Positions 9,904-19,657 are shown, counted from the first letter of the stretch. The stretch is DNA of 64,000 bases from an uncultured Selenomonadales bacterium (GCA_947304355.1 CAMZAX010000008.1:1-64000); one strand, 5' to 3'. Notes: generated from the letters alone by a model not told the origin. A program made the numbers and translations.

Positions 9904-11116
9904 ATTCGTCGCTTTGCCAAAATTTTTCCGTGAACAAAACTTTGCCCGCGTCAACTTGGTGTTGCAACAGTTCTTCAGCCTTGGCAAGTTGCGGGTCATT
10001 TTGCTCGTCAAGATTCAAATCGTACATCGGGTGCGGTATCGCCGGCGACGTTATCTCAATATCGGGCTCAATGCCGACGCCGTCAATGCAACGTCCGCTC
10101 GGCGTGTAATACTTTGCAATCGTCAACTTCAAGCCGTCGTCGTGCGCCATGGGAATCAGCGTCTGCACGGAGCCTTTGCCGTAACTCGTTTCGCCGACGA
10201 CAACAGCCGCCTTGGTGTCCTGCAACGCGCCGCTCAAAAGTTCAGAGGCACTCGCACTGTTGCGGTCAATCAGCACAACAATCGGGAACCGCGCGGCGGG
10301 CAAATCCGACGTGTAAACTTCCTTGGAGCCGTCGCGCTTAATCACAGAGGCAATCGTTCCTGCGGGAACCAATTGCCGGGCAATTTCAATGCAACCGTTT
10401 ATGACGCCGCCGGGGTTTTGGCGCATGTCGAGGATAAGACCTTTCATGCCGGCGCGTTCCAATTCGGCAAGCGTCGTTTTGAACTCGTCGCCCGTGTTTT
10501 CGCTGAAGTTGGAAATTTTAATGTAGCCTATTCGACCGTCAATCATCTTGCCCGCCACGGTCTGGACGTGAATGTTTTCGCGCGTCAAGTTGTAAGTCGT
10601 GTCGTCGAAGCCTTCGCGGTGAATCAGCAATTCGACGGACGTGCCGATTTGCCCGCGAATTTTCAGCGCAACTTCGCCGGGGGAAATTTCTTCGACGGGC
10701 TGACCGTCCACCGCCAAAATTTCGTCGCCCGCCAAAAGCCCTGCGCGTTGTCCGGGTCCGTCGGGTATGACGCTCATGACTTGCACGCCGCCGTTTTTGA
10801 AGCCCATGTAGACGCCGATGCCGCCGAACGCTCCGCTTGTCTCCGCGCGCAGTTGGCTGTAGAGTTGCGGCGCGAGATAAATCGAATGCGGGTCGCCGAG
10901 CGAATTGACCATGCCGCTTATCGCTCCGTCGATTAAATCGCGTCGCGCAACGTCTTGAACGTAATTGCTTTCGATAAACCGCAGCGCAACGAAAAATCTG
11001 CCGAGGTCGAGCGCATTGGTTGAGTTTATGCCCAACAGCAGGCACACCAGCCCCAAAGTCAGTGTCGCGCTTATCAGTGCGCCGAAAATGATTCCTGCAA
11101 AAATTTTTTTCTTCAA
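9890..11116 (-). CDS. ctpA: S41-family C-terminal processing peptidase with PDZ domain
   Basis: N-terminal TM; GGIGVYMGFKNGGVQVMSVIPDGPGQRAGLLAGDEI; DLRQNPGG; NSASASELLSGALQD; GKGSVQT. Start TTG 11116 after GGGAGGT. Confidence 0.92.
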   Translation of the reverse strand: MKKKIFAGIIFGALISATLTLGLVCLLLGINSTNALDLGRFFVALRFIESNYVQDVARRDLIDGAISGMVNSLGDPHSIYLAPQLYSQLRAETSGAFGGIGVYMGFKNGGVQVMSVIPDGPGQRAGLLAGDEILAVDGQPVEEISPGEVALKIRGQIGTSVELLIHREGFDDTTYNLTRENIHVQTVAGKMIDGRIGYIKISNFSENTGDEFKTTLAELERAGMKGLILDMRQNPGGVINGCIEIARQLVPAGTIASVIKRDGSKEVYTSDLPAARFPIVVLIDRNSASASELLSGALQDTKAAVVVGETSYGKGSVQTLIPMAHDDGLKLTIAKYYTPSGRCIDGVGIEPDIEITSPAIPHPMYDLNLDEQNDPQLAKAEELLQHQVDAGKVLFTEKFWQSDEFNGQ

Positions 11117-11293
11117 GGCGTGACCTCCCTCCGAAAAAATTTTTGTCACTATACCAACTTTATCTGAAAATCGTGTTAAAGTCAATTTGCCGCGCCGCGC
11201 CGCTTGTGATAGACTGGGGCTGTTTGTGAATCGGGTTGGTTGCCGAGATTCGGCGTTTTTACCAACAATCATTTCGGATTTGGAGGTTGTGAC

Positions 11294-12031
11294 ATGAAAG
11301 CAATTTGCGTTATACCTGCAAGATATTCGTCGACGCGCCTGCCGGGCAAGCCGCTCAAGGACATTTGCGGCAAGCCGATGATTTGTCGCGTGTGGGAGCG
11401 GGCAAGCCGTGCCGCGTCTGTCGCTGAAGTCATTGTGGCGACCGACGACGAAAGAATTTTTCAAGCCGTCGAAAAAAATTCGGGGCGGGCGATGATGACG
11501 CGCGCCGACCACAAGACCGGCACCGACCGCCTTGCCGAAGTTGCCGAGCATTTTCCCGACGCCGATGTTATCGTCAATGTGCAGGGCGACGAGCCGTTGA
11601 TTGAGCCCGCGCTGATTGACGCGCTTGTTGCCGAGTTCGACGCCGACGCCGCATTACAGATGGCGACCGTCGCCACAGAGCTGACCGACGCCGTCGAAAT
11701 GCAAAATCCCAACAACGTCAAAGTTGTCGTCGACCGCACGGGCAACGCGTTGTATTTTTCGCGTGCGCTGATTCCATACCCGCGCAACACGGGCAAGGCG
11801 GCTGTCTTCAAGCACATTGGCATTTACGCTTATCGTCGCGAATTTCTGCTTGCTTATGCCAAAATGGAGCCGACGCCGCTTGAGCAAGCCGAATCACTTG
11901 AACAGCTGCGCGCATTGGAGAACGGCTTTAAGATTCGCGTGATTAAAAGTTCGTGCCGCTTCGTGGGCGTCGACACCGCCGAGGACTTGGAGCTTGTCAA
12001 CGAAATTTATCGCCGCGAGGGTTTGTCTTGA
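11294..12031 (+). CDS. kdsB: 3-deoxy-manno-octulosonate cytidylyltransferase
   Basis: VIPARYSSTRLPGKPLKDICGKPMI; NVQGDEPLIEP; HIGIYAYR. Confidence 0.96.
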   Translation: MKAICVIPARYSSTRLPGKPLKDICGKPMICRVWERASRAASVAEVIVATDDERIFQAVEKNSGRAMMTRADHKTGTDRLAEVAEHFPDADVIVNVQGDEPLIEPALIDALVAEFDADAALQMATVATELTDAVEMQNPNNVKVVVDRTGNALYFSRALIPYPRNTGKAAVFKHIGIYAYRREFLLAYAKMEPTPLEQAESLEQLRALENGFKIRVIKSSCRFVGVDTAEDLELVNEIYRREGLS

Positions 12032-12708
12032 GACTGCCGCAATGTGAAATTTTTACGTCGCTTGCCGCGCAGGAAGTTCTGTTCGTGGCGGGCGGGCGCG
12101 TGCCCGGCGTCGATTGGTTCCGTGAAGTTGCAAGCGGGCGGAAAATTTTTTGCGTCGACAAGGGCATTGAACTTTGCCGGGCGTGCGCGATTGTTCCGAG
12201 ATTTTTAATCGGCGACTTCGACAGCGCGGACGATTCAGCCGTCGCGTGGGCGCGGGCGAACGGCATCCCCGTCGAGCAATATCCCGTCGACAAAGACTTG
12301 ACCGACACGCAACTTGCCCTGCGTCGCGCTACAGAACTTTTCGGCGAACATGTCGCGCTTGTCACGGGCTGTTTCGGCGGACGCTTCGACCACATGTTCA
12401 GCACGGCGTTCACCTGCGCAGCGATTGAGCGGCGGGTTGTTCTTGCGGACGAACGCGAAATAATTTTCTTCGTGAAGGGCAGCGAATCCGTCGACGTGCA
12501 ATTTTCCCGCGAGCCGCTTGCTCTGTCGCTCCTGCCGATGTCGACGACCTGCGCGGGCGTGACAATAAAAAATGTTCGTTGGGAACTGGACGGCGCGACG
12601 TTGATTCAGGCTTTGCCCTATGCCGTGAGCAATCGCGTAACGGACGACAGAATTTCGGTCGGCGTCGAACGCGGGACGCTTGCCGTGTATTTTTGCTTCG
12701 ACGAATGA
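12028..12708 (+). CDS. thiN: Thiamine diphosphokinase
   Basis: DKGIELCRACAIVPRFLIGDFDS ... DKDLTDTQLAL ... GCFGGRFDHM; overlaps kdsB stop (TTG start). Confidence 0.88.
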   Translation: MRLPQCEIFTSLAAQEVLFVAGGRVPGVDWFREVASGRKIFCVDKGIELCRACAIVPRFLIGDFDSADDSAVAWARANGIPVEQYPVDKDLTDTQLALRRATELFGEHVALVTGCFGGRFDHMFSTAFTCAAIERRVVLADEREIIFFVKGSESVDVQFSREPLALSLLPMSTTCAGVTIKNVRWELDGATLIQALPYAVSNRVTDDRISVGVERGTLAVYFCFDE

Positions 12709-12713
12709 AAAAA

Positions 12714-12741
12714 ATCCCGCCGTTTGACGGGATAATTTTTT
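12714..12741 (+). terminator. Putative intrinsic terminator after thiN
   Basis: ATCCCG-N8-CGGGAT followed by AATTTTTT. Confidence 0.7.
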
Positions 12742-12752
12742 GTCCGAAATTT

Positions 12753-13103
12753 TTAAGCCAAAAGAATTTCTTTGTTGTCGAGGATTTCAACCCCCAACGT
12801 GCAAGCCTTGCAGTTGCAATATTTCGCGCCGCGCCGTCTGAGAGCTTCGGCGTTGGCGAGGAATTTTTTTGCGCCTTCCCTGCCGAAAGCTTCAATGGCG
12901 CGATTCGAGTGCGCGAAAATTATCAACCAGTCGACCGGAACAACGTCGTGCTTAATTTCGTCGAGAAGTTTTTCTGCGGCGAGTTTTTCGCCGGGCGTGC
13001 CCAATGTGTCAAGGTACAGTTCAATCTCATGCTTGAGCCTGACGTAACAGCTCGGCGACGATGCCAAGTCCTTGAGTTTGTCAATTAGTGTTTGCTTGTC
13101 CAA
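12753..13103 (-). CDS. Small Cys-motif protein, tandem paralog 3 of 3 (116 aa)
   Basis: DKQTLIDKLKDLASSPSC...GAKYCNCKACTLGVEILDNKEILLA; TTG start after GGAGG. Confidence 0.8.
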   Translation of the reverse strand: MDKQTLIDKLKDLASSPSCYVRLKHEIELYLDTLGTPGEKLAAEKLLDEIKHDVVPVDWLIIFAHSNRAIEAFGREGAKKFLANAEALRRRGAKYCNCKACTLGVEILDNKEILLA

Positions 13104-13122
13104 TGAATGCCTCCAAAAAATT

Positions 13123-13473
13123 TTATTTGAGCAAAACGTCTTTGTGGTCGAGAATTTCAAGCCCCAATGTGCACGCACTGCAGTTGCAATATTTTGCGCC
13201 GCTTGCTTTGAGTGCGTCGGCGTGAGCCGCGATTTTTTTTGCCGCCTCCACGCCGAATTTTTCGATGGTGCTGTTGGAATGCTCCCGAATGACCAGCAAT
13301 TCAATCGGCGTGATGCTCGCCTTGGTGACTTTAATCAAGTTCTCGGCGGTGTCTTTTTCGTAAGGCTTGCCCAAAGCGTCAAGGTAGTATTTGACGGCGA
13401 CCTTGAGTTCTTCGCAACAGCTCGGCGACGCGCCCAACGCTTTGACTTTTTCAATCACAGTCGGTTTGTCCAT
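13123..13473 (-). CDS. Small Cys-motif protein, tandem paralog 2 of 3 (116 aa)
   Basis: MDKPTVIEKVKALGASPSCC...GAKYCNCSACTLGLEILDHKDVLLK. Confidence 0.85.
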   Translation of the reverse strand: MDKPTVIEKVKALGASPSCCEELKVAVKYYLDALGKPYEKDTAENLIKVTKASITPIELLVIREHSNSTIEKFGVEAAKKIAAHADALKASGAKYCNCSACTLGLEILDHKDVLLK

Positions 13474-13491
13474 GTGACACATCCGAAAATT

Positions 13492-13842
13492 TTACGCAAG
13501 GAGCACGTCTTTGTTGTCGAGAATTTCACGAGCGGGCGTGCAAGCCTTGCAATCACAATATTTCGCGCCGCTTGCTTTGAGTTCGTCGGCATGTGCGGCG
13601 AATTTTTTTGCGCCGTCCGCACCGAAGATTTGAACGGCGGTTTCCGAATGCGCGAACGGAACCAAATCTTCCACCGTGGTGATGTCGTTTTCGATTTCGG
13701 CGATGAGATTCTGCGCGGCAGTCTTTTCGTCAGCTGTGCCCAATGCGTCGACATAAGCAGCGACCTTCGCTTTGAGTGGCGCGCAACAGCTCGGAGCTGC
13801 CGCCATAGCTTTGACTTTTTCAATCAGTGTTTGCTTATCCAT
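13492..13842 (-). CDS. Small Cys-motif protein, tandem paralog 1 of 3 (116 aa)
   Basis: MDKQTLIEKVKAMAAAPSCC...GAKYCDCKACTPAREILDNKDVLLA. Confidence 0.87.
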   Translation of the reverse strand: MDKQTLIEKVKAMAAAPSCCAPLKAKVAAYVDALGTADEKTAAQNLIAEIENDITTVEDLVPFAHSETAVQIFGADGAKKFAAHADELKASGAKYCDCKACTPAREILDNKDVLLA

Positions 13843-13857
13843 AATGATACCTCCAAT

Positions 13858-14121
13858 TTAAGCTGTTCGCGATTTCAATGCCTCGTCAATCGCTATCGAC
13901 AGCTGATCTCCACAACTGGTACCGCGACCACCGCAGTCGTTGCCGCGCAGGATGTCAGCGATTTCCTTGGCGTCTTTGCCTTCGACGAGCTTGCCGATTG
14001 CCTTAAGATTGCCGGGGCAACCGCCCGTGAATTGTACGTCGTGCAAGCGACCCGCCTCGTCCAGGCTGAAGTCAATGCGCTTTGAGCAGACGCGTTGCGG
14101 TGTGAATGTGTAGTTGTCCAT
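13858..14121 (-). CDS. TSCPD domain-containing protein
   Basis: CSKRIDFSLDEAGRLHDVQFTGGCPGNLKAIGKLVEGKDAKEIADILRGNDCGGRGTSCGDQLSIAI. Confidence 0.88.
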   Translation of the reverse strand: MDNYTFTPQRVCSKRIDFSLDEAGRLHDVQFTGGCPGNLKAIGKLVEGKDAKEIADILRGNDCGGRGTSCGDQLSIAIDEALKSRTA

Positions 14122-14122
14122 G

Positions 14123-14659
14123 TTAAAAACTCTCCTTTAGGTACTGCGCGGGGACGTGTTCGGTCAGCCATACGCCATTGACTGAACGGAAGAATTTGCA
14201 ACCGTCGGCGAACATGCGCCCGCTTTCGACGATAAAAATTTTCGGCTTGCCGTGACGACGCCCAACATTGATTGCGGTTTCAACGTCGCTTGAAAGGTGC
14301 ACGTAAAGCCGCGACTTGCGAATCAGCCCTTGCGCCCGAATCGACGCGGCAAATCTTTCGCCCGTACCGTGATACAAAATTTTGGGCGGCTCAAGCTCGG
14401 CAAGCTCCACGTCGACGGGTATCGAGTGTCCTTGATTGGCGCGAATCAACTGCCCGTCCGCGCTGAAGGAATAGCGTTGCTTTTCGTCCGTCGCGACAAT
14501 CTGCTCAAGCGTCGCGCGGTCAAGCGGGCGTTTGCGGCTCACGCGCCGAATCAATTCGTCAACGTCAGCCCAGCCGTGTTCGTCGAGTTCAAGCCCGACT
14601 GCTTGCGGTTTGTGGCGAAGTATCAGGCTCAAAAATTTACTCGTGTCCTTCAATGACAA
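14123..14659 (-). CDS. kptA: RNA 2'-phosphotransferase, KptA/Tpt1 family
   Basis: SKFLSLILRHKPQAVGLELDEHGWADVDELI; RANQGHS; LYHGTGERF; VHLSSDVETA. Confidence 0.93.
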   Translation of the reverse strand: MSLKDTSKFLSLILRHKPQAVGLELDEHGWADVDELIRRVSRKRPLDRATLEQIVATDEKQRYSFSADGQLIRANQGHSIPVDVELAELEPPKILYHGTGERFAASIRAQGLIRKSRLYVHLSSDVETAINVGRRHGKPKIFIVESGRMFADGCKFFRSVNGVWLTEHVPAQYLKESF

Positions 14660-14815
14660 ATGCCGACGCCTCCAATAAAATTTTAGTTATCGTAATTCAA
14701 CGGCGCGGGCGTGTCAAGTGCGAAAATTTTTTTCGGCGTTGCAGTTAGCTCCACGATAGACAATAAAAAATTTTTATCATAAAATTTGCGGCGAAAAATT
14801 TTTGGAGGTTGAAAA

Positions 14816-16351
14816 ATGAACAGCTGGAACGAAGGCTACTTCACCGATTCCACGTACACTTACGGTTACTACCGCGAGCTGTCGCCGAATTTCATGCGCT
14901 GGTGTCTCTTGGTCAACGGCATTGCCGCGCCGGAGATCACGGCGGAAAGTTGTCATTGCGAATTGGGCTTCGGGCAAGGTCTGTCGGCGAACATTCACGC
15001 GGCGGCGACTCCCGGCAAATTCTTCGGCACGGACTTCAATCCCGCTCACGCCGCGCAGGCAAAGGAAATGGCAACGGCTTCGGGCGCGGACGCTCACTTT
15101 TTCGAAGACAGTTTCGATGAATTCGCCAAACGCGACGACCTGCCGCAATTTGACTCAATCGGCTTTCACGGCGTGTGGACGTGGATAAGCGCGGAAAATC
15201 GTCGGCACATGCTTGAAGTCGCGCGCCAACATTTGAAATCGGGCGGCATGGTTTACAACAGCTACAACTGCTTGCCCGGCTGGGCACCCGCCGCGCCGCT
15301 TCGCGAACTGTTGACGCTTTACGATAAAAATTTCCACGGCAACGGCAACACTAAAGAGCGCGTTCAAGCCGCGATTAAATTTATCCAGGAAATGATTGAC
15401 GCCGAGCCCGCTTACCTGCAAATCGCGCCGAGCTTCAAGCCGGTCTTCGAGAATATCAAGAAAAACAATCCCGATTACATTGCGCACGAGTACTTGAACT
15501 TGGATTGGGACTTGATGTACTTTTCGGACGTGGCTGAGCTTTCGCAGGAGGCAAAGCTTGACTTCGCGACGCAAGCCGTGCCGATTGACGGAGCGGCGTT
15601 CCACCTTTCGCAAAAGGCGCAAGACTTCCTGAACAAAATTTCCAACCCGATTGTACGCGAGCAGTTGGCGGATTATTTCACGCGGCGTCAGTTCCGCAAA
15701 GATTTGTACGTTCGCGGGATTCGCCGATTGCCGCCGCCCGAAGTCATCGATAAAATTTTGTCGACGCGTTACGTGCTTTTGATTCCCGCCGCCGAAGTGT
15801 CAATGAACGTCAACACGGAACAGGGCAATTTGAAATTGGCGGAGGCGGCTTATCGTCCGTTCGTCGAATATTTGGCGGAAGACAATCACCGCCCGAAAGA
15901 TTTGCTTGAATACGCCGAACGCAACAACGTTTCGACGAGAAATGTCATAGAAATGGTGCGGGTCTTGACTTTCGTGGATCGCGTCATGCCCTGCCAGAGC
16001 AAGGCGGCGGTCAATCTCGTGAAGAAGAATTGCGACAGACTCAACGCCCACCTTTGCGAGCGCGCCAAATTCAATGAATCAATCAGCTTTTTGGCGAGCC
16101 CGCTCACCGGTTGCGGCTTCAACGTCAATCGGGTTGCGCAACTGTTTTTGGCGCAATACAAAGGCGGCGTCAAGACGGCGGACAGGCTTGCGGACGAGGC
16201 GTTGAAAATCTTGACGCAGGGCGGGCAACAGATTCTGTTCAACGGCAAGCCGCTGGAAAATCCCGAAGACAACATCAAACATTTGCGGACTTTGGCGGAA
16301 CGATTCTTGACACGCGATTTGCCGATTTACAAAGCGTTGCTTATCGCCTGA
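14816..16351 (+). CDS. Class I SAM-dependent methyltransferase with methyltransferase regulatory domain
   Basis: YTYGYYRELSPNFMRWC...CELGFGQGLSANIHAAATPGKFFGTDFNPAHA; C-terminal regulatory-like region. Confidence 0.8.
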   Translation: MNSWNEGYFTDSTYTYGYYRELSPNFMRWCLLVNGIAAPEITAESCHCELGFGQGLSANIHAAATPGKFFGTDFNPAHAAQAKEMATASGADAHFFEDSFDEFAKRDDLPQFDSIGFHGVWTWISAENRRHMLEVARQHLKSGGMVYNSYNCLPGWAPAAPLRELLTLYDKNFHGNGNTKERVQAAIKFIQEMIDAEPAYLQIAPSFKPVFENIKKNNPDYIAHEYLNLDWDLMYFSDVAELSQEAKLDFATQAVPIDGAAFHLSQKAQDFLNKISNPIVREQLADYFTRRQFRKDLYVRGIRRLPPPEVIDKILSTRYVLLIPAAEVSMNVNTEQGNLKLAEAAYRPFVEYLAEDNHRPKDLLEYAERNNVSTRNVIEMVRVLTFVDRVMPCQSKAAVNLVKKNCDRLNAHLCERAKFNESISFLASPLTGCGFNVNRVAQLFLAQYKGGVKTADRLADEALKILTQGGQQILFNGKPLENPEDNIKHLRTLAERFLTRDLPIYKALLIA

Positions 16352-16402
16352 GCGCGATAATCTTGTCACGAAAAAATTTTTGCTGTAAAGTTTACGGCAA
16401 AG

Positions 16403-16413
16403 TTTTTTTTTTT
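16403..16413 (+). repeat. T11 homopolymer immediately upstream of hisD RBS
   Basis: aagTTTTTTTTTTTgcggaggcgaagtgtATG. Confidence 0.9.
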
Positions 16414-16428
16414 GCGGAGGCGAAGTGT

Positions 16429-17745
16429 ATGCAGATTGTAAACAGTGCAACGGTCGGGCGCGCGGCTGTCGAACGGCTCCTGACGAAAAAATCTTTCGAC
16501 GAGGTCGAGCTGTCGCCCAAAGTTCGCGACGCCAACAAAAAAATTTTCGGCGAAGACTTGACCGCGATTGAAATTGTGCGACGGATTGTCGGCGACGTTC
16601 GCGCGCGCGGCGATTCTGCCGTCGTCGAGTGGACGCGCAAGATTGACGGCGTTGAGCTTGAAAGTTTTGCCCTTGACACGTCGGAAGTCACTGCGGCGGT
16701 CGAACGCGTCAAGCCCGAAGTTCTTGCGTCGTTGAAGGTTGCGGCGGAGAATATTCGTCGCTTTCACGCCGAGCAACTGCCCAAGTCGTGGATAACGTAT
16801 CGCGGCGCGAATTCGCTGTTGGGTCAAGTCGTCGTCCCATTGAATCGCGTCGGCGTCTACGTCCCCGGCGGCACCGCTGCTTACCCGTCGAGTGTGCTGA
16901 TGAACGTCATTCCCGCCAAAGTCGCGGGCGTCGGCGAAGTCGTCATGTGCACGCCCAATGCCAATCCCCACGTGTTGGCGGCGGCTCACCTTGCGGGCGT
17001 CGACAGGATTTTCAAAATCGGCGGCGCGCAGGCTGTTGCAGCTATGGCTTTCGGCACCGAGCAAATACCTCGTGTCGACAAAATCGTCGGGCCGGGAAAT
17101 ATTTTCGTCACGCTGGCGAAAAAGGAAGTCTACGGGCACTGCGATATTGACATGCTTGCCGGGCCGAGTGAAATTTTGATTATCGCGGACGAGACCGCCA
17201 ATCCCGAATACGCGGCGGCGGATATGTTGAGTCAAGCCGAACACGACCCGCTTGCCTGCAGTATCGTCATCACCACGAGCGCGCCACTTGCCGAACGAAT
17301 CGCCGCACAGGTTGACGCTCAACTTAAACGCTTGCCGCGCAGGGAAATCGCAACGGCGTCAATCGAACGCAACGGGCTCATCGTCGTGGCGAAGGACTTG
17401 GACGAGGCGGCGGACTTTGCGAACTTCTCCGCGCCCGAACACCTGGAACTTTTGACGGGTGCACCGTTCGAGCTCCTGCCGAAGATTCGGAACGCGGGCG
17501 CGATATTTTTGGGCGCGTATTCGCCCGAACCGCTGGGCGACTACCTTGCGGGTCCGAATCACGTTTTGCCGACTGGCGGCACCGCAAAATTTTATTCCGT
17601 GCTCAACGTCGAGACGTTCCTCAAGCGCACGAGCTTAATATCGTACACGCGGGGCGATTTGCTCAATGCCGCGCAGGACGTGATTCGTTTGGCCGAGGCG
17701 GAAGGTTTGCAGGCTCACGCAGCCGCCATTCGTCAACGCGCTTAA
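16429..17745 (+). CDS. hisD: Histidinol dehydrogenase
   Basis: VGVYVPGGTAAYPSSVLMNVIPAKVAGV; GPSEILIIAD; AEHDP; GPNHVLPTGGTAKF. Confidence 0.97.
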   Translation: MQIVNSATVGRAAVERLLTKKSFDEVELSPKVRDANKKIFGEDLTAIEIVRRIVGDVRARGDSAVVEWTRKIDGVELESFALDTSEVTAAVERVKPEVLASLKVAAENIRRFHAEQLPKSWITYRGANSLLGQVVVPLNRVGVYVPGGTAAYPSSVLMNVIPAKVAGVGEVVMCTPNANPHVLAAAHLAGVDRIFKIGGAQAVAAMAFGTEQIPRVDKIVGPGNIFVTLAKKEVYGHCDIDMLAGPSEILIIADETANPEYAAADMLSQAEHDPLACSIVITTSAPLAERIAAQVDAQLKRLPRREIATASIERNGLIVVAKDLDEAADFANFSAPEHLELLTGAPFELLPKIRNAGAIFLGAYSPEPLGDYLAGPNHVLPTGGTAKFYSVLNVETFLKRTSLISYTRGDLLNAAQDVIRLAEAEGLQAHAAAIRQRA

Positions 17746-17814
17746 TTTTCGTTGCCAAAAACTTCGCGCCTGTGTTACAATCGGCAAAAATTTGTAACCG
17801 CAAAGGACGGCAGC

Positions 17815-19599
17815 ATGAACAGACAATTTTACGACAACGAACGAGAGATCGACCTTGCCGAACAAAAAACCCTGCACAAGCGCGAAAAACAAATCGTCGC
17901 CGCCCGCACGTTAACTTTCTTGGCGGCGGTCGGCAGCTTCGGGCTCGGTTGGGATTTCGGCGTGAATTACCTCTACATCGTCGCGGCACTGTTCGCGATG
18001 ATTTTTATTCGGCTGGTTAATTTTCACGACGACATAAAGCGGCGCAAACGTTTCCTGAAAAGCCGCCTTGCCGTGCTGAATTCGTACATCTCGCGGGCAA
18101 AGGGCACGTGGCGCAAGCGTTCGAACGACGGCAGCATTTACCTGAAAAACGGACGTCCGCAAGACGTTGACTTACACATTTTCGGCGAAGGCTCAATCTT
18201 CCAATACATCTGCGCGGCGCGGACGAAACGCGGACGCGATTTGCTTGCCGAGGCGTTCAATCCCGAACCGCCCGACTTCAACGAGGTGCGCAATCGTCAA
18301 CGCGGCGTCGCCGAAATTTTGCAACGCCCGCGCCTGTCGCTGGACTTGGAGGCTTACGCACGGCTCATGCCCAACAATCACGACACGAGCGAATTAATCG
18401 TCAGCGTCGAAGAGGAATTGCCGCCGCTTGGAAAAATTTATCTGTTGCGCTTCATCCTGCCGACGCTTATAATCTCGTCGTGTGTCCTCACGGCGTTCGG
18501 CTTCATGGATATTTATTTCGCGCCGGCACTCATGACGCTTGCGCTGGTTACGGCAATCGTCGCCATGCCCGCGATAAACGAATTGCTTGCGCCGCTGAAA
18601 ATAATTTCAAAGGAACTGCGGCTGTATCGCGCCATCTTCGAGCGGTTGGAATCGACGAACTTCAGTTCAATCCGCCTGAACGCGATACGCGACCTTTTGA
18701 CCGACGAAGTGTCCGCCACGCAAAAATTGCAGACACTGTCGCTTTTGGTCGACGCGGCAGACGCTCGGCATAACCCGATATTCTTTATAATTGGCAACGC
18801 GCTGTTCCTGTCCGATTTCTTTTTGGTGACGGCTTTCATGCGTTGGCGCGTGGACGCGGCAAATCATCTGCGCACGTGGCTTGACGCCTTCGCCGAAGTG
18901 GAAGTTTTAATTTCTCTGGCGTCGATAGGGCAGACGCGAACGACTTACTGCTTCCCGACGTTCTACGAGGAGCCGGAGCCGCATTTATCGGTTGAGGGCT
19001 TGACGAGTTTGCTTGTCGCCGACGCGAAGGGCGTACCCAACGACGTGGAGCTTACGGCGGGCACGACGATAATCACGGGCGCGAACATGAGCGGCAAGAC
19101 GACTTGGATACGGACGTTGGCGGCGGCGGTTATGGTTGCGTATTCGGGCGCGCCGGTCTGTGCAAAAAGTTTCGCCGTGAGCCGCCTCGCCGTCATGACT
19201 TCCATTCGCGTCAACGACGACCTTAGTCAAGGCGTGTCGACCTTTTACGCGGAGCTTTTGCGTATCAAATCGATGATCGAGTACACGGAAAAAAATTTGC
19301 CCATGCTCGCCTGTATCGACGAAATCTTCAAAGGCACGAACGTTAACGACCGCGTGCTCGGCGCAAAGGAGGCGATTCGCCGCCTGACAAACGAACACAG
19401 CATTACCATTGTCACGACGCACGATTTTCAGCTGTGCGACATGGTTGACGAAAACCCGAACATCAAGAACGCGCACTTCGAGGAATATTACGAGGGCGAC
19501 GAAATTAAATTCGATTTCAAGTTGCGCAAGGGCAGGACGCACACCACCAACGCCAAGTATCTGTTGCGGCTTGCGGGCATTCTTCCGCCCGAAAAATAA
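17815..19599 (+). CDS. Membrane-anchored MutS-family ATPase (MutS domain V protein)
   Basis: N-terminal and central TM segments; Walker A TGANMSGKTTWIRTL; CIDEIFKGTNVNDRVLGAKEAI; VTTHDFQLCDM. Confidence 0.85.
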   Translation: MNRQFYDNEREIDLAEQKTLHKREKQIVAARTLTFLAAVGSFGLGWDFGVNYLYIVAALFAMIFIRLVNFHDDIKRRKRFLKSRLAVLNSYISRAKGTWRKRSNDGSIYLKNGRPQDVDLHIFGEGSIFQYICAARTKRGRDLLAEAFNPEPPDFNEVRNRQRGVAEILQRPRLSLDLEAYARLMPNNHDTSELIVSVEEELPPLGKIYLLRFILPTLIISSCVLTAFGFMDIYFAPALMTLALVTAIVAMPAINELLAPLKIISKELRLYRAIFERLESTNFSSIRLNAIRDLLTDEVSATQKLQTLSLLVDAADARHNPIFFIIGNALFLSDFFLVTAFMRWRVDAANHLRTWLDAFAEVEVLISLASIGQTRTTYCFPTFYEEPEPHLSVEGLTSLLVADAKGVPNDVELTAGTTIITGANMSGKTTWIRTLAAAVMVAYSGAPVCAKSFAVSRLAVMTSIRVNDDLSQGVSTFYAELLRIKSMIEYTEKNLPMLACIDEIFKGTNVNDRVLGAKEAIRRLTNEHSITIVTTHDFQLCDMVDENPNIKNAHFEEYYEGDEIKFDFKLRKGRTHTTNAKYLLRLAGILPPEK

Positions 19600-19606
19600 T
19601 GCAACA

Positions 19607-19642
19607 AAAAATCTCCTCGTCACGACGGCGGGGAGATTTTTC
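19607..19642 (+). terminator. Putative terminator after MutS-like gene
   Basis: AAATCTCC...GGAGATTTTTC stem. Confidence 0.65.
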
Positions 19643-19657
19643 ATTACGCATTGCGCA

